64,000 bases of DNA, from NCBI GenBank assembly GCA_041484195.1, contig JBGPHC010000014.1, forward strand, positions 1 through 64,000. Reading direction: 5' to 3'. Source of the DNA: PSRI01 sp041484195 (GTDB lineage Bacteria > Bacteroidota > Bacteroidia > Chitinophagales > Chitinophagaceae). Position numbers and translations under genes: made by a program. Position 1 is the stretch's first letter. Every line of letters begins with the position of its first letter. The notes under the pieces were generated by a model. The model ran no database searches. It was given only the letters and a program-made list of their open reading frames with translations, and was not told where the DNA came from. Below are positions 1-9,588 of the stretch, in pieces.

Positions 1-601
1 CAAACATCCCCGGAAATCTTCTTCCTCGCCTGGGTGGACTTAGGCTGATTTCAAATGCTTCCTCCTGCAGCCTATTCCCTTTGCTTCTGAAAATTCCCGC
101 GTTTTCCAGTTCTATTTCCCAATCAATAACGGGTTTTAGACGACACTTTCGGACTTTCCTGCCTCCCCGGCCCTTACGGCCTCCAATCAATAAATCCTCC
201 AGTCCCGAATCCAGGTCTGAAGGATGGCCCTCACCGGTTTTCATCGCCTCCTGGGTCTTGCGCTTGAAGAGCCAGGATGATTTTTGATTGATGGAAAACT
301 CCCGGGCCAGCTCCGGGGTGGACATGCCCTTTTTCTTTACCGACAGCCGGAAGGCCATTCCAAAGGCCTTCAGCAGCGGGATCTTCAGCTTGTGGAAGAT
401 CGTATGGGCCGTGACCGACTCATCATAACTGCAATTGCTGCATCGCAGGTGGAACCGGGTGCGGCCCTTATAATTTTTGGTACACCCACACCTGCGGCAC
501 CGGTAGCCGTTTTTCCATTTCAGATCGAAGAGATATTGTCTGCAATCGTCCTCACTCCTGAAGCACTCATCCAACTGCCGCACTGCTATTCCACTAAACA
601 T
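1..601 (-). CDS. IS1595-like (ISXO2-type) transposase, 3' end cut by window edge
   Basis: Reading the minus strand from an ATG at 601 gives an open frame of about 200 residues that runs off the left edge. It opens with a zinc-ribbon region with the spacing CRRC...CSNC (about residues 29-60). A helix-turn-helix-like stretch rich in Lys follows (HTIFHKLKIPLLKAF, then TPELAREFSINQKSSW). The next segment, LEDLLIGGRKGRGGRK, resembles the start of the ISXO2 DDE domain. This order (zinc ribbon, HTH, then an IGG-containing DDE start) is characteristic of IS1595-family transposases. The catalytic core lies mostly outside the window, so activity cannot be judged. The plus-strand frames over 81-631 are shadows of this gene. 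The sequence just upstream (605-660) is where a terminal inverted repeat would lie. The 200 bases to 802 hold nothing else I recognise. Confidence 0.72.
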   Translation of the reverse strand, partial: MFSGIAVRQLDECFRSEDDCRQYLFDLKWKNGYRCRRCGCTKNYKGRTRFHLRCSNCSYDESVTAHTIFHKLKIPLLKAFGMAFRLSVKKKGMSTPELAREFSINQKSSWLFKRKTQEAMKTGEGHPSDLDSGLEDLLIGGRKGRGGRKVRKCRLKPVIDWEIELENAGIFRSKGNRLQEEAFEISLSPPRRGRRFPGMF

Positions 602-802
602 ACCCCACTATTTACACCTAAATTAAAATAATTCAGGAATTGTCAACCCCTGGTTTTTGCTTTGAGGCCTAAATGGGTAATCGTCATAAAAAAATTCATG
701 ATTTCAAAACTGCCACATTAAATAAATGAACATTTAAGTACCTTAGGTTTTTGATTACTCCAGGTCATCTTTTATTCTGTACATATTTTAAACTTTTGCT
801 TA

Positions 803-2530
803 ATGCCCGGCGATACACTCCATGTTAACAACAAAGCCATTCCTCAAAATACTTATGACGCCATAGTAATCGGCTCCGGAATCAGCGGTGGCTGGGCGGC
901 TAAAGAACTCTGCGAACTCGGATTGAAAACACTGGTGCTTGAGCGAGGAAGAGATGTGGTTCATTTGAAGGACTACCCTACCGCTACTCTCAACCCATGG
1001 GAATTCCCGCACAGGGGGGACATGACCGAAAAATTCCTAAAAGAAAATCCACTCATCACCAAGGCGGCCGGATTCGGAGAAGACACAGCTCATTTTTTCA
1101 TAAAGGATAAAGACCATCCCTATGTGCAGGATAAGCCCTTCGACTGGATCCGCGGTTACCAGGTGGGTGGCAAATCGCTGATATGGGGAAGAGCCTGCCC
1201 CAGATGGAGCCATTATGAATTCACCGCGCCTGCCCGTTATGGTTATGGTATCGAATGGCCCATCAGCTACGACGAAATTGCTCCCTGGTATTCACATGTA
1301 GAGATATTCGCAGGCATTTGCGGCAACAAAGACGGACTCGAGGCCATGCCGGATGGTGAATACCTCCCCCCCTTCGATTTCAATTGCGTGGAAAAAGACG
1401 TTCAGAAAAAAATCCAATCGAAATATAAGGATCGCTATATGATCCAGGGTCGTTGGGCACAGTTGTCTGAGGCCAGGCCCATCCACCTGCAACAGGGCAG
1501 AAGCCGCTGCCAGGCCAGGGATCTCTGCATGCGAGGCTGCCCCTTCGGCGGCTATTTCAGCTCCAATTCCTCTACCCTGCCCTGGGCACAAAAGACCGGC
1601 AACCTTACCATCAGGCCTTTTTCAGTGGTGCATTCCATATTATATGACGAACAAAAAGGAAAAGCCACCGGGGTTAGGATCATTGACACCAACACAAAGC
1701 AGGAAACTGAATATTTCGCAAAAATAATTTTCGTCAACGCTTCCGCACTCAATAGTAACCTGATCCTCCTACATTCCACTTCAAGCCGGTTCCCTAATGG
1801 ATTGGGGAATGATAACGGCCTCCTGGGAAAATATATTTGCCACCACAATTACCGTGGCTCCGCTGGCGGCAGCATTGACGGATATGAAGACGTTTATTAT
1901 TATGGACGAAGGCCTTCTGAATCCATGATGGCCAATTTCAGAAACCTGAAAAAGCAGGATACGGATTTCGTTGGCGGCTATATGGCATTCATGGGATGTT
2001 ACCGGCGACGAGCAGACGGATCTTCCCTGGAAAACCAGGTAGGTGCGGAATATAAATCCGCCATCAGCGAAGCAGGCAACTGGGGCATGTATATCTATAT
2101 GCAGGGAGAAACAGTACCCAAGGAAACGAATACCGTTTCACTCAGCACCACAGAAAAAGATCAATGGGGCATTCCTTTACTGGTAACCCATGTGGACTAC
2201 GACGAGAATGACGAAAGACTATTGAAGGATTTCCTGACCCAGAGTGGTGAAATACTGGATGCGGCAGGAGTAAAAAATATTCAGCAATATGATAATCACT
2301 GGGCTCCCGGAAGAGATATCCATGAAATGGGCGGCGTGAGAATGGGCAAGGACCCTAAAACCTCCCTGCTAAACAAATGGAACCAAATGCATCATTGTAA
2401 TAACGTATTCGTAACCGACGGAGCCTGTATGACCAGCACCGCGAACCAGAGTCCTTCCATATTGTACATGGCACTCACTGCAAGAGCAGCCAACCACGCA
2501 GTAGAAGAACTGAAGAAAGGGAATCTGTGA
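803..2530 (+). CDS. GMC family FAD-dependent oxidoreductase
   Basis: 575-residue flavoprotein of the glucose-methanol-choline family, expected to oxidise a sugar or alcohol. The N-terminal FAD-binding motif GSGISGG is at about residues 24-30, followed by LVLERG. Downstream come a cysteine-rich loop (CQARDLCMRGCPFGG, about residue 235) and the C-terminal GMC signature (HEMGGVRMG, then NVFVTDGACMTSTANQSP) that carries the active-site region. No signal peptide is visible at the ATG at 803. In Bacteroidota such enzymes are often paired with a small Tat-exported gluconate-2-dehydrogenase subunit 3 gene. No such partner is adjacent: the left neighbour is a transposase and the right neighbour is convergent. 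The exact substrate cannot be read from the sequence. Confidence 0.88.
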   Translation: MPGDTLHVNNKAIPQNTYDAIVIGSGISGGWAAKELCELGLKTLVLERGRDVVHLKDYPTATLNPWEFPHRGDMTEKFLKENPLITKAAGFGEDTAHFFIKDKDHPYVQDKPFDWIRGYQVGGKSLIWGRACPRWSHYEFTAPARYGYGIEWPISYDEIAPWYSHVEIFAGICGNKDGLEAMPDGEYLPPFDFNCVEKDVQKKIQSKYKDRYMIQGRWAQLSEARPIHLQQGRSRCQARDLCMRGCPFGGYFSSNSSTLPWAQKTGNLTIRPFSVVHSILYDEQKGKATGVRIIDTNTKQETEYFAKIIFVNASALNSNLILLHSTSSRFPNGLGNDNGLLGKYICHHNYRGSAGGSIDGYEDVYYYGRRPSESMMANFRNLKKQDTDFVGGYMAFMGCYRRRADGSSLENQVGAEYKSAISEAGNWGMYIYMQGETVPKETNTVSLSTTEKDQWGIPLLVTHVDYDENDERLLKDFLTQSGEILDAAGVKNIQQYDNHWAPGRDIHEMGGVRMGKDPKTSLLNKWNQMHHCNNVFVTDGACMTSTANQSPSILYMALTARAANHAVEELKKGNL

Positions 2531-2591
2531 AAGGAAAAGGGGAAACTCCGGTGCCAATAAAGAGGAATATCGCACAATCTTTTGGCAAATC

Positions 2592-2615
2592 TTATTCGCT
2601 CCGCAATGCTCCGGT
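2592..2615 (-). pseudogene. Possible relic of a second FtsX-type permease C-terminus
   Basis: On the minus strand these bases read T-G-A-L-R-S-E-stop. The last seven codons match the natural tail of the neighbouring permease (2658-2714, ...VGALRSE-stop), and every difference between the two is at a third codon position and silent. This suggests the end of a tandem paralogous permease whose body was lost. It is very short, so chance cannot be excluded. The rest of the 2531-2657 gap holds no recognisable gene. Confidence 0.3.
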
Positions 2616-2711
2616 CTCGCATCGTTCCGCGATCATAGCATAGGCACTGTACAAACTTTACTCACTTCGTAAGGCTCCGACCGGGTTGGCAACGGCAGCC
2701 TTAATTGCCTG

Positions 2712-5120
2712 TTAGCTTACTGTGCCTAATGCAATCACAATTGCTCCGATTCCGGCCAGCACAAACACCCACCAACTGATATTTGTACGATAAACGAAAT
2801 CCTGTAGCCACAGGTTCATAAAATACCAGGCAACAGGAGATGCAATGGCAAGAGAAATTATCACAAGAACTATGAAATCCTTACTCAACATGGCAGTTAT
2901 GTTGCCAATCGTAGCACCAAGAACTTTCATAATCCCTATTTCTTTTGTGCGTTGCTCAGCGGTGAACATGGCCAGACCAAACAAGCCCATACAGGAAATA
3001 AAAATAGTCACGATCATTACTACATTCACCAGCCACGCAGTTTTTGTTTCCTGATCATACAACCACCTGATCGATTCGTTCAAAAAATCACATTGGAAGG
3101 GATCATTTGGATATATTTTCTTCCACTGTTTTTCAATTTGTGCTAATATGATTTTGGCGTCTGGTGCCCGCTTTCCTTTAGTATCCAGTTTTATCGCAAT
3201 GCCTTTTTCCCATTCAGGCATGTGTCCAATAACTACTGGTTTCATTGGCTCATGGAAAGAGGATTCATGAAAATCAACCACCACTCCCACAATTGGGGAC
3301 ACTTTCCCATCCCACCAGGTGATCAATTTACCCACCGCTTCCTCTGGAGTTACAAAGCCCAGACTGTTTGAACAGGTTTGATTAATTACTATTTCTTTCA
3401 GACTATCGCTCCGGAACAAATTTCTTCCGGCTAATAATTTCATCTCATAAAATGGAATAAAGCCCTCGTTAGCCGGTTGTAATGAAACTTCCAGCTTTAT
3501 ATCGTCTTTCCCTTTGTACTCTAAATTTGAAGACATGTGAGGGAATCCCATTGGCGCAAAGGCTTCAAGGATCACTTCCTGAACGCCTGGAATCCGTTTT
3601 ATGGTTTCTTTCAACACATTTTCCTTATTGCTATGGTCATTCCAGTTCCTTGGTATCGTAACAATAGCGTCAGTTCTAAAGCCCTTATCACTATCCTTCA
3701 TATAGCTGATTTGATTACGAATGACAAGAGTTCCTATAATGAAGATTAAGGAGATACTGAATTGAAAAATGATCAACGCTTTTCTTAGATACCATTTCTC
3801 ACTACCTCGCCGTGTCGCTACTCCCTTTAAACTTAGCGCAGGCAAATAGGAAGACAAAACCAATGCGGGATAAAAACCAGCCAACAAAGAAGTGAGCAAT
3901 CCAACTATCGCTAAAAAAATAATCGTCGAAGAATTTAGATTAAATGTAACACCGTTTGGTATATAATCGCTGAAAAGTGAAAGGACCGGTTTCACGGGCA
4001 AAACTGAAATAAAAACTGCAAAAAAAGTAAGTACGCATGTTTCAGTTAAGAACTGGAAGATAAGGCTTGCCCTATTGCTTCCCAATACTTTCCTTATGCC
4101 TGTTTCTTTTGCACGCCGGATAGACTGGGCAGTTGACAAATTAATAAAATTAATGGCAGCGATAATTAATATGAATAAAGCGGCTCCCATTAATGCATAT
4201 ATCGAAGGCAAATATGCTTTTCTAAAATGATTGTCCCCATCATCGCCTCTATGGAAATCACTCGTAAAATGAATATCTGAAAGGGGTTGCAGCCACATCC
4301 TCAATTTTGTGCCAGGGTTATCCAACTTTACCTGCTTTTGAATGAAGCTCGCAAATTTCGCATTCACCTGTTCAGCAGTAACGCCTTTAGACAGTTTAAC
4401 AAAGGCTTGGGACCGATGTGGACGCAAACAGTTCCAATCTTCAGTGGGGATCTGGTCTTTTAAGAAACTGTGGGTGGCCGTACTGATTGAAATAAAGTCA
4501 GTAGAACCAAAATCCGTATTTTTCCCCCAGTCTTTTATAATACCGGAAACGCTCACCCGCATCGAATCCTCATAAACCACTATTTTCCCAATTATTTTAT
4601 TCAATGGCAAGTCACCAAAATATTTGCGTGCCCTGTTTTGGGTAAGCACAACTCTAAAAGGTTCATTCAATGTTGCTGCATTTCCAGCAAGCCATTGGTA
4701 CTTGAATATGTCAAAATACTGTGGCCCTGTGATGATGCTTGCAATTCCATTGCCATTATTTATGCTTCCGTCAAATTTTTTGTCGGGTTTGTCACCACCG
4801 GGAATACTTACGTTTGCTCCGTAAAAGTGAAACCCCGATACTGCTTCAAATCCCGGTATTTTATTCTGGAAACCCGCCAGGTCTGAAAACGGACTGTTCA
4901 AAAAACGCCTTTCCCCATTGCTTTGTTGAGTTTCACCGACTATACGGTAAATCCGCTCATTATCCTGTTGAAAGCGATCAAAGCTGAGGTCATAACCTGT
5001 AATAAGATAGATCACCAAACAGGCGCAGATACCCAGAGCAAGTCCAAGTACGATGATAACAGTATATAATTTGTGGCGGGATATATTGCGCCAGGCGATC
5101 GTAAGATGATTCTTGAGCAT
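2712..5120 (-). CDS. FtsX/MacB-type ABC transporter permease, C-terminus truncated by in-frame stop
   Basis: 802-residue membrane protein, started at the ATG at 5120 (MLKNHLTIAWRN) rather than the upstream GTG at 5129. It has the double MacB_PCD plus FtsX layout common in Bacteroidota: a first transmembrane helix near residues 18-40, a periplasmic domain to about 285, three helices to about 440, a second helix and periplasmic domain, and three helices at the end. The family motif RRAKETGIRKVLGS is present, with its second copy QRTKEIGIMKVLGA. The frame ends LGTVS-stop, but the same frame continues after the TAA with QAIKAAVANPVGALRSE and a second stop at 2658-2660. That continuation matches the usual family ending, so the TAA (probably from TAC or TAT, Tyr) removes the last 18 residues. 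No ATPase gene is adjacent. Such permeases usually export peptides or lipids, or transmit a signal. Confidence 0.85.
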   Translation of the reverse strand: MLKNHLTIAWRNISRHKLYTVIIVLGLALGICACLVIYLITGYDLSFDRFQQDNERIYRIVGETQQSNGERRFLNSPFSDLAGFQNKIPGFEAVSGFHFYGANVSIPGGDKPDKKFDGSINNGNGIASIITGPQYFDIFKYQWLAGNAATLNEPFRVVLTQNRARKYFGDLPLNKIIGKIVVYEDSMRVSVSGIIKDWGKNTDFGSTDFISISTATHSFLKDQIPTEDWNCLRPHRSQAFVKLSKGVTAEQVNAKFASFIQKQVKLDNPGTKLRMWLQPLSDIHFTSDFHRGDDGDNHFRKAYLPSIYALMGAALFILIIAAINFINLSTAQSIRRAKETGIRKVLGSNRASLIFQFLTETCVLTFFAVFISVLPVKPVLSLFSDYIPNGVTFNLNSSTIIFLAIVGLLTSLLAGFYPALVLSSYLPALSLKGVATRRGSEKWYLRKALIIFQFSISLIFIIGTLVIRNQISYMKDSDKGFRTDAIVTIPRNWNDHSNKENVLKETIKRIPGVQEVILEAFAPMGFPHMSSNLEYKGKDDIKLEVSLQPANEGFIPFYEMKLLAGRNLFRSDSLKEIVINQTCSNSLGFVTPEEAVGKLITWWDGKVSPIVGVVVDFHESSFHEPMKPVVIGHMPEWEKGIAIKLDTKGKRAPDAKIILAQIEKQWKKIYPNDPFQCDFLNESIRWLYDQETKTAWLVNVVMIVTIFISCMGLFGLAMFTAEQRTKEIGIMKVLGATIGNITAMLSKDFIVLVIISLAIASPVAWYFMNLWLQDFVYRTNISWWVFVLAGIGAIVIALGTVS

Positions 5121-5337
5121 ATGGGTCACTGTTTACCCGGATTTGGAAATTATTACCACAACCATCGAAAGGATAATTCTCGCGTCCAGAATAATTGATC
5201 CAAGAAAATGCCAGAATACTATGGACTTGATTTAGAAAGACTTGAGGTTTAATGTACGATAGGAACCGCACGGTTTTGATACGTTTACTGTCCACTTTTG
5301 AGTAAACTATATTTTTTTCTCATACGAGTTGCGAATG

Positions 5338-7149
5338 CTATTTCCCATTCAGCCAAGACAAGAGAATTCCTGTTTGAAACGGCGCGGCATGAACAATTCT
5401 CGAAATCTTGAAACTGCGTTCCGATCTGGCACCCAATGCCACATCAAATTTCCTGGTGCCATTTGCAGACAATGCAGCAATTTTTACCGTATCTCCCGTT
5501 TTGGTAGCGGCAAGCATCCCCCTCCATTCCTTAGCATCAATTTTTTTTCCATTCATAGAGATCACCTGATCTTTTCCTCTCAATCCTGCGAGCCATGCGG
5601 GCGAATTCCATTCAACCGAAGTAATGAAGAGGCTATCATTTCTGTCACGAACATTTGCGCCGAGATAGGCACCAGGTACAGGGGTCTTCATTGTATCTAT
5701 ATCCAGACCTGCATATTGAAGATATTTTTTATAATCGGGTTCCTTCGTGGTGTTCACGTATTCGAAAATTTCTGCCTGATCCCCACCCGAAATGCTGTCG
5801 CATGCACGACGAAATTCATCTTCCGTAAATCCTCTTTTTTTCTTCTTATAGTATTCATAATACAGGAAACGCATAATATCGTCCAGGCTCCGGGCATTCT
5901 TAGTATCATTTCGAATGGAGAAATCAAGTAGCAGTCCTACTGCAGGACCTTTGTCATAATAAGAAATTGTTTTGTTGACCTCATCGCCTGTTCGCCCATA
6001 GGGGCCATCGGACCAGGTTTCATAGCTCGACTGGGCAAGAGACTGAAATAAATGTCCTGGTTTATTTTCATATGCGGAGATATTTGACTGAAATGCCCTG
6101 AACAATTCTTCCTCATTCATCAGACCGGCGCGGGAAAGGACCATGTATTCGTAATAAACAGATAGTCCTTCAGAAACCCAAAGCATTCGGGTCCTGTTTT
6201 CTTTGTCATAATCGAACGGGCCCAATTCTATCGGCCGGATTCGTTTTACATTAAAATGATGAAAATATTCATGAGCAATAAAACTGTAAGTACGCACTTT
6301 GCTTTCACGGTTATTCATTTGTCCGCCTTCGAAACTAATCGTGCAGGTATTGAGGTGCTCGATCCCGCCCCTGCCCGGACCAATAGCGAGAAAAGTATAA
6401 TGCTTATAAGGTATGTCCCCAATGACTGCAATCCCCGCCTCCACAATTTTTTTCAGATCATCCATGAATACCTTGCGGTCAAAATCACCTAAGTGATACC
6501 CGATGAAGCGGTGCGGGATGCCTTTAATATAGAAAGGGGGTAGTTCCTCGAGGTTTCCCATCAGGATGGGACTATCAAAGAGAATATCAAAATCGGGAGC
6601 AATGAAACTATGGTCGGTTCCTTTTACACTGTCAAGCCCCGTGGCAACCCGGTTCCACGATGCAAGCGGTCTGATAGTCACCGAGGCTGGATGCTTCAAC
6701 ATCCCTTCAACGTACAGGAAGACACCGCATGGTGCAATATAACCCCGCTCCTCTCCTATATAGCTGGTGGCTACAAACTGCGTGTTTGCCTTAATGTTAT
6801 AAATGATCTTTACGAAGGGAGTCTTCTTACTGTAAACCCGCCATGAATTCTTAGCAACCTGTATCCATTTTAAGGACTTCCCCTCCTGGTCCTCTGCACT
6901 AAATCCTTCCAGGTTTTTTGCGTAGTCCATGATCTGATAATAACCCGGCATCCATCCCGGCATTTTCAGATCGAAAGAATCTTTCCTGATACCCGCACAT
7001 TGAAATTCGACATGAAAATAATGAGATGCAGCCTGCTCGCAGCTAACAAGAAAGCTCATTTTGCTTTTATCAATCTTAGACTGCGCGACAACCGGATCCG
7101 TGCTCAGAAGAGTAATCCAGCAACCGGCGACCAGAAGAAAAAGCTTCAT
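5338..7149 (-). CDS. M61 family metallopeptidase with PDZ domain
   Basis: 603-residue secreted peptidase, started at the ATG at 7149; the alternative TTG at 7158 adds only three residues. A hydrophobic signal peptide ends near VVAQS. An N-terminal beta domain follows, then the thermolysin-like catalytic domain with the zinc motif HEYFHHF at about residues 293-299 and the third ligand in VSEGLSVYY (Glu about 327). A PDZ domain occupies about residues 480-570 (PAWLAGLRGKDQVISMNGK). This is the layout of glycyl aminopeptidase-like M61 enzymes. It probably acts in the periplasm or at the surface on peptides with small N-terminal residues. Its start lies 70 bases from the SMP-30 gene upstream on the same strand, so co-transcription is possible. 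Confidence 0.88.
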   Translation of the reverse strand: MKLFLLVAGCWITLLSTDPVVAQSKIDKSKMSFLVSCEQAASHYFHVEFQCAGIRKDSFDLKMPGWMPGYYQIMDYAKNLEGFSAEDQEGKSLKWIQVAKNSWRVYSKKTPFVKIIYNIKANTQFVATSYIGEERGYIAPCGVFLYVEGMLKHPASVTIRPLASWNRVATGLDSVKGTDHSFIAPDFDILFDSPILMGNLEELPPFYIKGIPHRFIGYHLGDFDRKVFMDDLKKIVEAGIAVIGDIPYKHYTFLAIGPGRGGIEHLNTCTISFEGGQMNNRESKVRTYSFIAHEYFHHFNVKRIRPIELGPFDYDKENRTRMLWVSEGLSVYYEYMVLSRAGLMNEEELFRAFQSNISAYENKPGHLFQSLAQSSYETWSDGPYGRTGDEVNKTISYYDKGPAVGLLLDFSIRNDTKNARSLDDIMRFLYYEYYKKKKRGFTEDEFRRACDSISGGDQAEIFEYVNTTKEPDYKKYLQYAGLDIDTMKTPVPGAYLGANVRDRNDSLFITSVEWNSPAWLAGLRGKDQVISMNGKKIDAKEWRGMLAATKTGDTVKIAALSANGTRKFDVALGARSERSFKISRIVHAAPFQTGILLSWLNGK

Positions 7150-7219
7150 ATCATTCAATTGATGTGTATGATTCCGGATGATCCGGTCAAAGAAAAAAGC
7201 AGAAGGACATTATTTGAAT

Positions 7220-8161
7220 TCACAATTGCCCTTTGTAAAAAAATGCAGGAACGCCTCTCACACCCGGTTTCGCTGAAAACAGCCCGCCGCTCAGCGGATA
7301 TTTCTTTAGTTCTTCTGCGCTCAGTCCTTCCCTTCCGCTGGTTATATAAAGTATGTCCAGGTTTTTCCCGCCAAAAGCGCAGGATGAGGTGTTTGGAGCT
7401 GGCACGATGACTTTCTTCAGGAGTTCCCCCGTTAAAGGATCAAAACAGGCCACGGCGCCTCCGCCCCAGAGCGCCACCCATAAATTTCCATGGCGGTCAA
7501 TGGTCATCCCGTCTGGAGAGCCCATCCCCTGCGGGACTCTGATCGCGACGCGCCTGTTGCTGATAGTGCCGGATGCATCGTCGTAGTCAAATGCTTCCAC
7601 GGTTCCTGTGGGTGTGTCAATATAATACATGGTCTTTCTGTCGGCAGTCCACACGATGCCATTAGATATGGTAACGCTGTCCAATACCTGCTTAATGCTT
7701 TTGTCGTAGTCCATCCGGTATAGAACGGCCGCTCCTTTCTTGAAGGAAAGGTCCATGGTGCCCACCCAAAATCTTCCTGAGGGATCGCATTTCCCGTCGT
7801 TGAACCGGATATTGGGATCTGAGAGGGGATTGCAGACTAAAGTCAATTTGCCCGTTTTGCAATCAATCTTGTGGATCCCATTTTGCATGGCTATGAGCGC
7901 CCCTCCATTTTTCAGTGGCACCACGGTGCTGGTCCTCGATCCCGTACTAAAATGAATATCTTTTTTGGTTAGAGGATCATATATATGAAGCGCCATCCCT
8001 TCTATATCCACCCAGTATAATTTGTTTTCCAAAGGCTGCCAAATGGATCCTTCCCCCAATTTGGTCCTGGCGTCCAAAACAAGGGTCGCCGGGATGGTCC
8101 CCGAAGGTTGAAAGCCGCCCATAGTAAGGAGAATTAATAAAAGCGTTAAATAGAATTTCAT
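7220..8161 (-). CDS. SMP-30/gluconolactonase/LRE family protein, secreted
   Basis: 313 residues from the ATG at 8161, which directly precedes a signal peptide (KFYLTLLLILLTMGG). The rest is a six-bladed propeller of the SMP-30/regucalcin type. Family landmarks include LGEGSIWQPLENKLYWVDIEG, with the metal-binding Glu near the start of the mature protein, then NDGKCDPSGRFWVGTMD, SNGIVWTADRKTMYYIDTPTG and SPDGMTIDRHGNLWVALWGGG. Members hydrolyse aldonolactones with a divalent metal. Next to an aldose 1-epimerase, and 3.6 kb from the arabinose operon, a sugar lactone such as L-arabinonolactone or gluconolactone is a reasonable substrate, but that is inference. It follows galM by 71 bases on the same strand. 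Confidence 0.85.
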   Translation of the reverse strand: MKFYLTLLLILLTMGGFQPSGTIPATLVLDARTKLGEGSIWQPLENKLYWVDIEGMALHIYDPLTKKDIHFSTGSRTSTVVPLKNGGALIAMQNGIHKIDCKTGKLTLVCNPLSDPNIRFNDGKCDPSGRFWVGTMDLSFKKGAAVLYRMDYDKSIKQVLDSVTISNGIVWTADRKTMYYIDTPTGTVEAFDYDDASGTISNRRVAIRVPQGMGSPDGMTIDRHGNLWVALWGGGAVACFDPLTGELLKKVIVPAPNTSSCAFGGKNLDILYITSGREGLSAEELKKYPLSGGLFSAKPGVRGVPAFFYKGQL

Positions 8162-8232
8162 TTGACTAAAATGATAATGATTTGCAGGAGAAATAAGGCT
8201 CCGGTCCACAATGCATTTTTCGAATCTTCTGA

Positions 8233-9411
8233 TTAATGTTTCACTCTAAATTTATAAACCGTGCGGGTCAGGTAAGTCTTTCCCGGCTCCAGCACAGTTG
8301 AAGGGAACCCAGCTTGATTCGGCGAATCAGGATAGCGTTGTGTTTCCAGGCAGAAAGCCGTTCTATAATCGTCTTTCTTTCCTGATTTAACCGTATTGGC
8401 ACTTGCCATGAAATTACCCGTATAGAATTGTATGCCCGGTTCTTTGGTGAATACTTCCATCACGATTCCGGATTGATCGCCGGTTGCTTGTGCAGCAAAA
8501 TTCAACGCACCGGGCTTACCGGGATTCAGCACAAAATTCTGGTCATATCCCTTGCCATATTTAAGCTGGATATTGTCTTCATTGATCCTGGAACCGATGG
8601 CCGTTGGCTTTCTGAAATCAAAAGGAGTGCCCGATACTAATTCAATTTTGCCATTGGGAATGAGCGTTGAATCCACCGGCGTATAATGATCCGCATTGAT
8701 CAGGAGAAGATGGTTAAGAATGCTGCCACTACCCTGGCCATTCAGGTTGAAATAAGAATGATTGGTGAGATTGACCACGGTTTTTTTATCAGTTGTGGCC
8801 TCGTAGTCTATCTGCAAAGAATTATCATCTTTCAAAGTATAGGTGACTTTTACATTCAGGTTACCTGGATAACCTTCTTCCATGTCTTTCGAAAAATAAG
8901 TCAGCAACAGGCTGGAATCAGTCGCGGCCCCCGGAGTCCATACCACCGAACCGAACCCTTTGATGCCACCATGCAGGTGGTTTGGTGCATTATTGATCGC
9001 CAGATTATATACTACTCCATCCAGTCTGAATTTGCCTTTGGCGATGCGGTTTGCATATCGCCCTACAATGGCTCCGAAAAAAGCTTCCTTGCCCTGTTTG
9101 AATTCACTCATCTTATCGGAACCTACGATTACATCTGTGAATTTTCCATTGCTATCAGGTACTGTAAATGCAATCAATCTCGCGCCGTAATTGGTGATGG
9201 CAGCCTGCACGCCGTGCTGATTCCGGAGGAAAAACAAATCCGTGGCCTTGCCATCCAGTGTATCCCGGAAATCATTTCTGTCGGGAAGCAGAGAATTTTC
9301 TTTTTGTGTTGATTCGGTCGGCGTCACTGTAGTAGTAGATTGGCTTCCATTCTGGCAACTCATAAGGAAAATGATTGAAGAAATTAGTGAACTGGCGAAT
9401 GTCTTTTTCAT
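8233..9411 (-). CDS. galM: Aldose 1-epimerase (mutarotase), lipoprotein
   Basis: 392 residues from the ATG at 9411. A lipoprotein signal (SSIIFLMSC, then QNGS) places it at the envelope. The mature domain is a GalM-type mutarotase that interconverts alpha and beta anomers of aldoses. Recognisable elements are the Asn-Arg substrate region VGRYANRIAKGKF, the first histidine region NHLHGGIKGFGSVVW, the catalytic His region NLTNHSYFNLNG, and a C-terminal catalytic Glu region (PGKTYLTRTVYKF at the end). Periplasmic GalM lipoproteins often serve sugar uptake loci in Bacteroidota. Its position beside an SMP-30 lactonase and a decayed susD fits a former glycan-use locus. Confidence 0.9.
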   Translation of the reverse strand: MKKTFASSLISSIIFLMSCQNGSQSTTTVTPTESTQKENSLLPDRNDFRDTLDGKATDLFFLRNQHGVQAAITNYGARLIAFTVPDSNGKFTDVIVGSDKMSEFKQGKEAFFGAIVGRYANRIAKGKFRLDGVVYNLAINNAPNHLHGGIKGFGSVVWTPGAATDSSLLLTYFSKDMEEGYPGNLNVKVTYTLKDDNSLQIDYEATTDKKTVVNLTNHSYFNLNGQGSGSILNHLLLINADHYTPVDSTLIPNGKIELVSGTPFDFRKPTAIGSRINEDNIQLKYGKGYDQNFVLNPGKPGALNFAAQATGDQSGIVMEVFTKEPGIQFYTGNFMASANTVKSGKKDDYRTAFCLETQRYPDSPNQAGFPSTVLEPGKTYLTRTVYKFRVKH

Positions 9412-9588
9412 ATTGGCGAGATGGTTTAATGTTTGCAATATTCCCTGAAAAGATAGCAATATTTCAGGTTCCAAATTCAGGGACGGAATTCATCGGCCAA
9501 TAAAACCGGCTTAATTAGTTTGAAAATAATTCAGTCGCCACTGGGACGGCTGAATTTTGTTCCTCTCATTTGCATATGACCATGACTA

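Noticed and set aside
284..631. Plus-strand frame of 115 codons at the left edge
   Set aside because: It is antisense to a minus-strand frame with clear zinc-ribbon transposase motifs.
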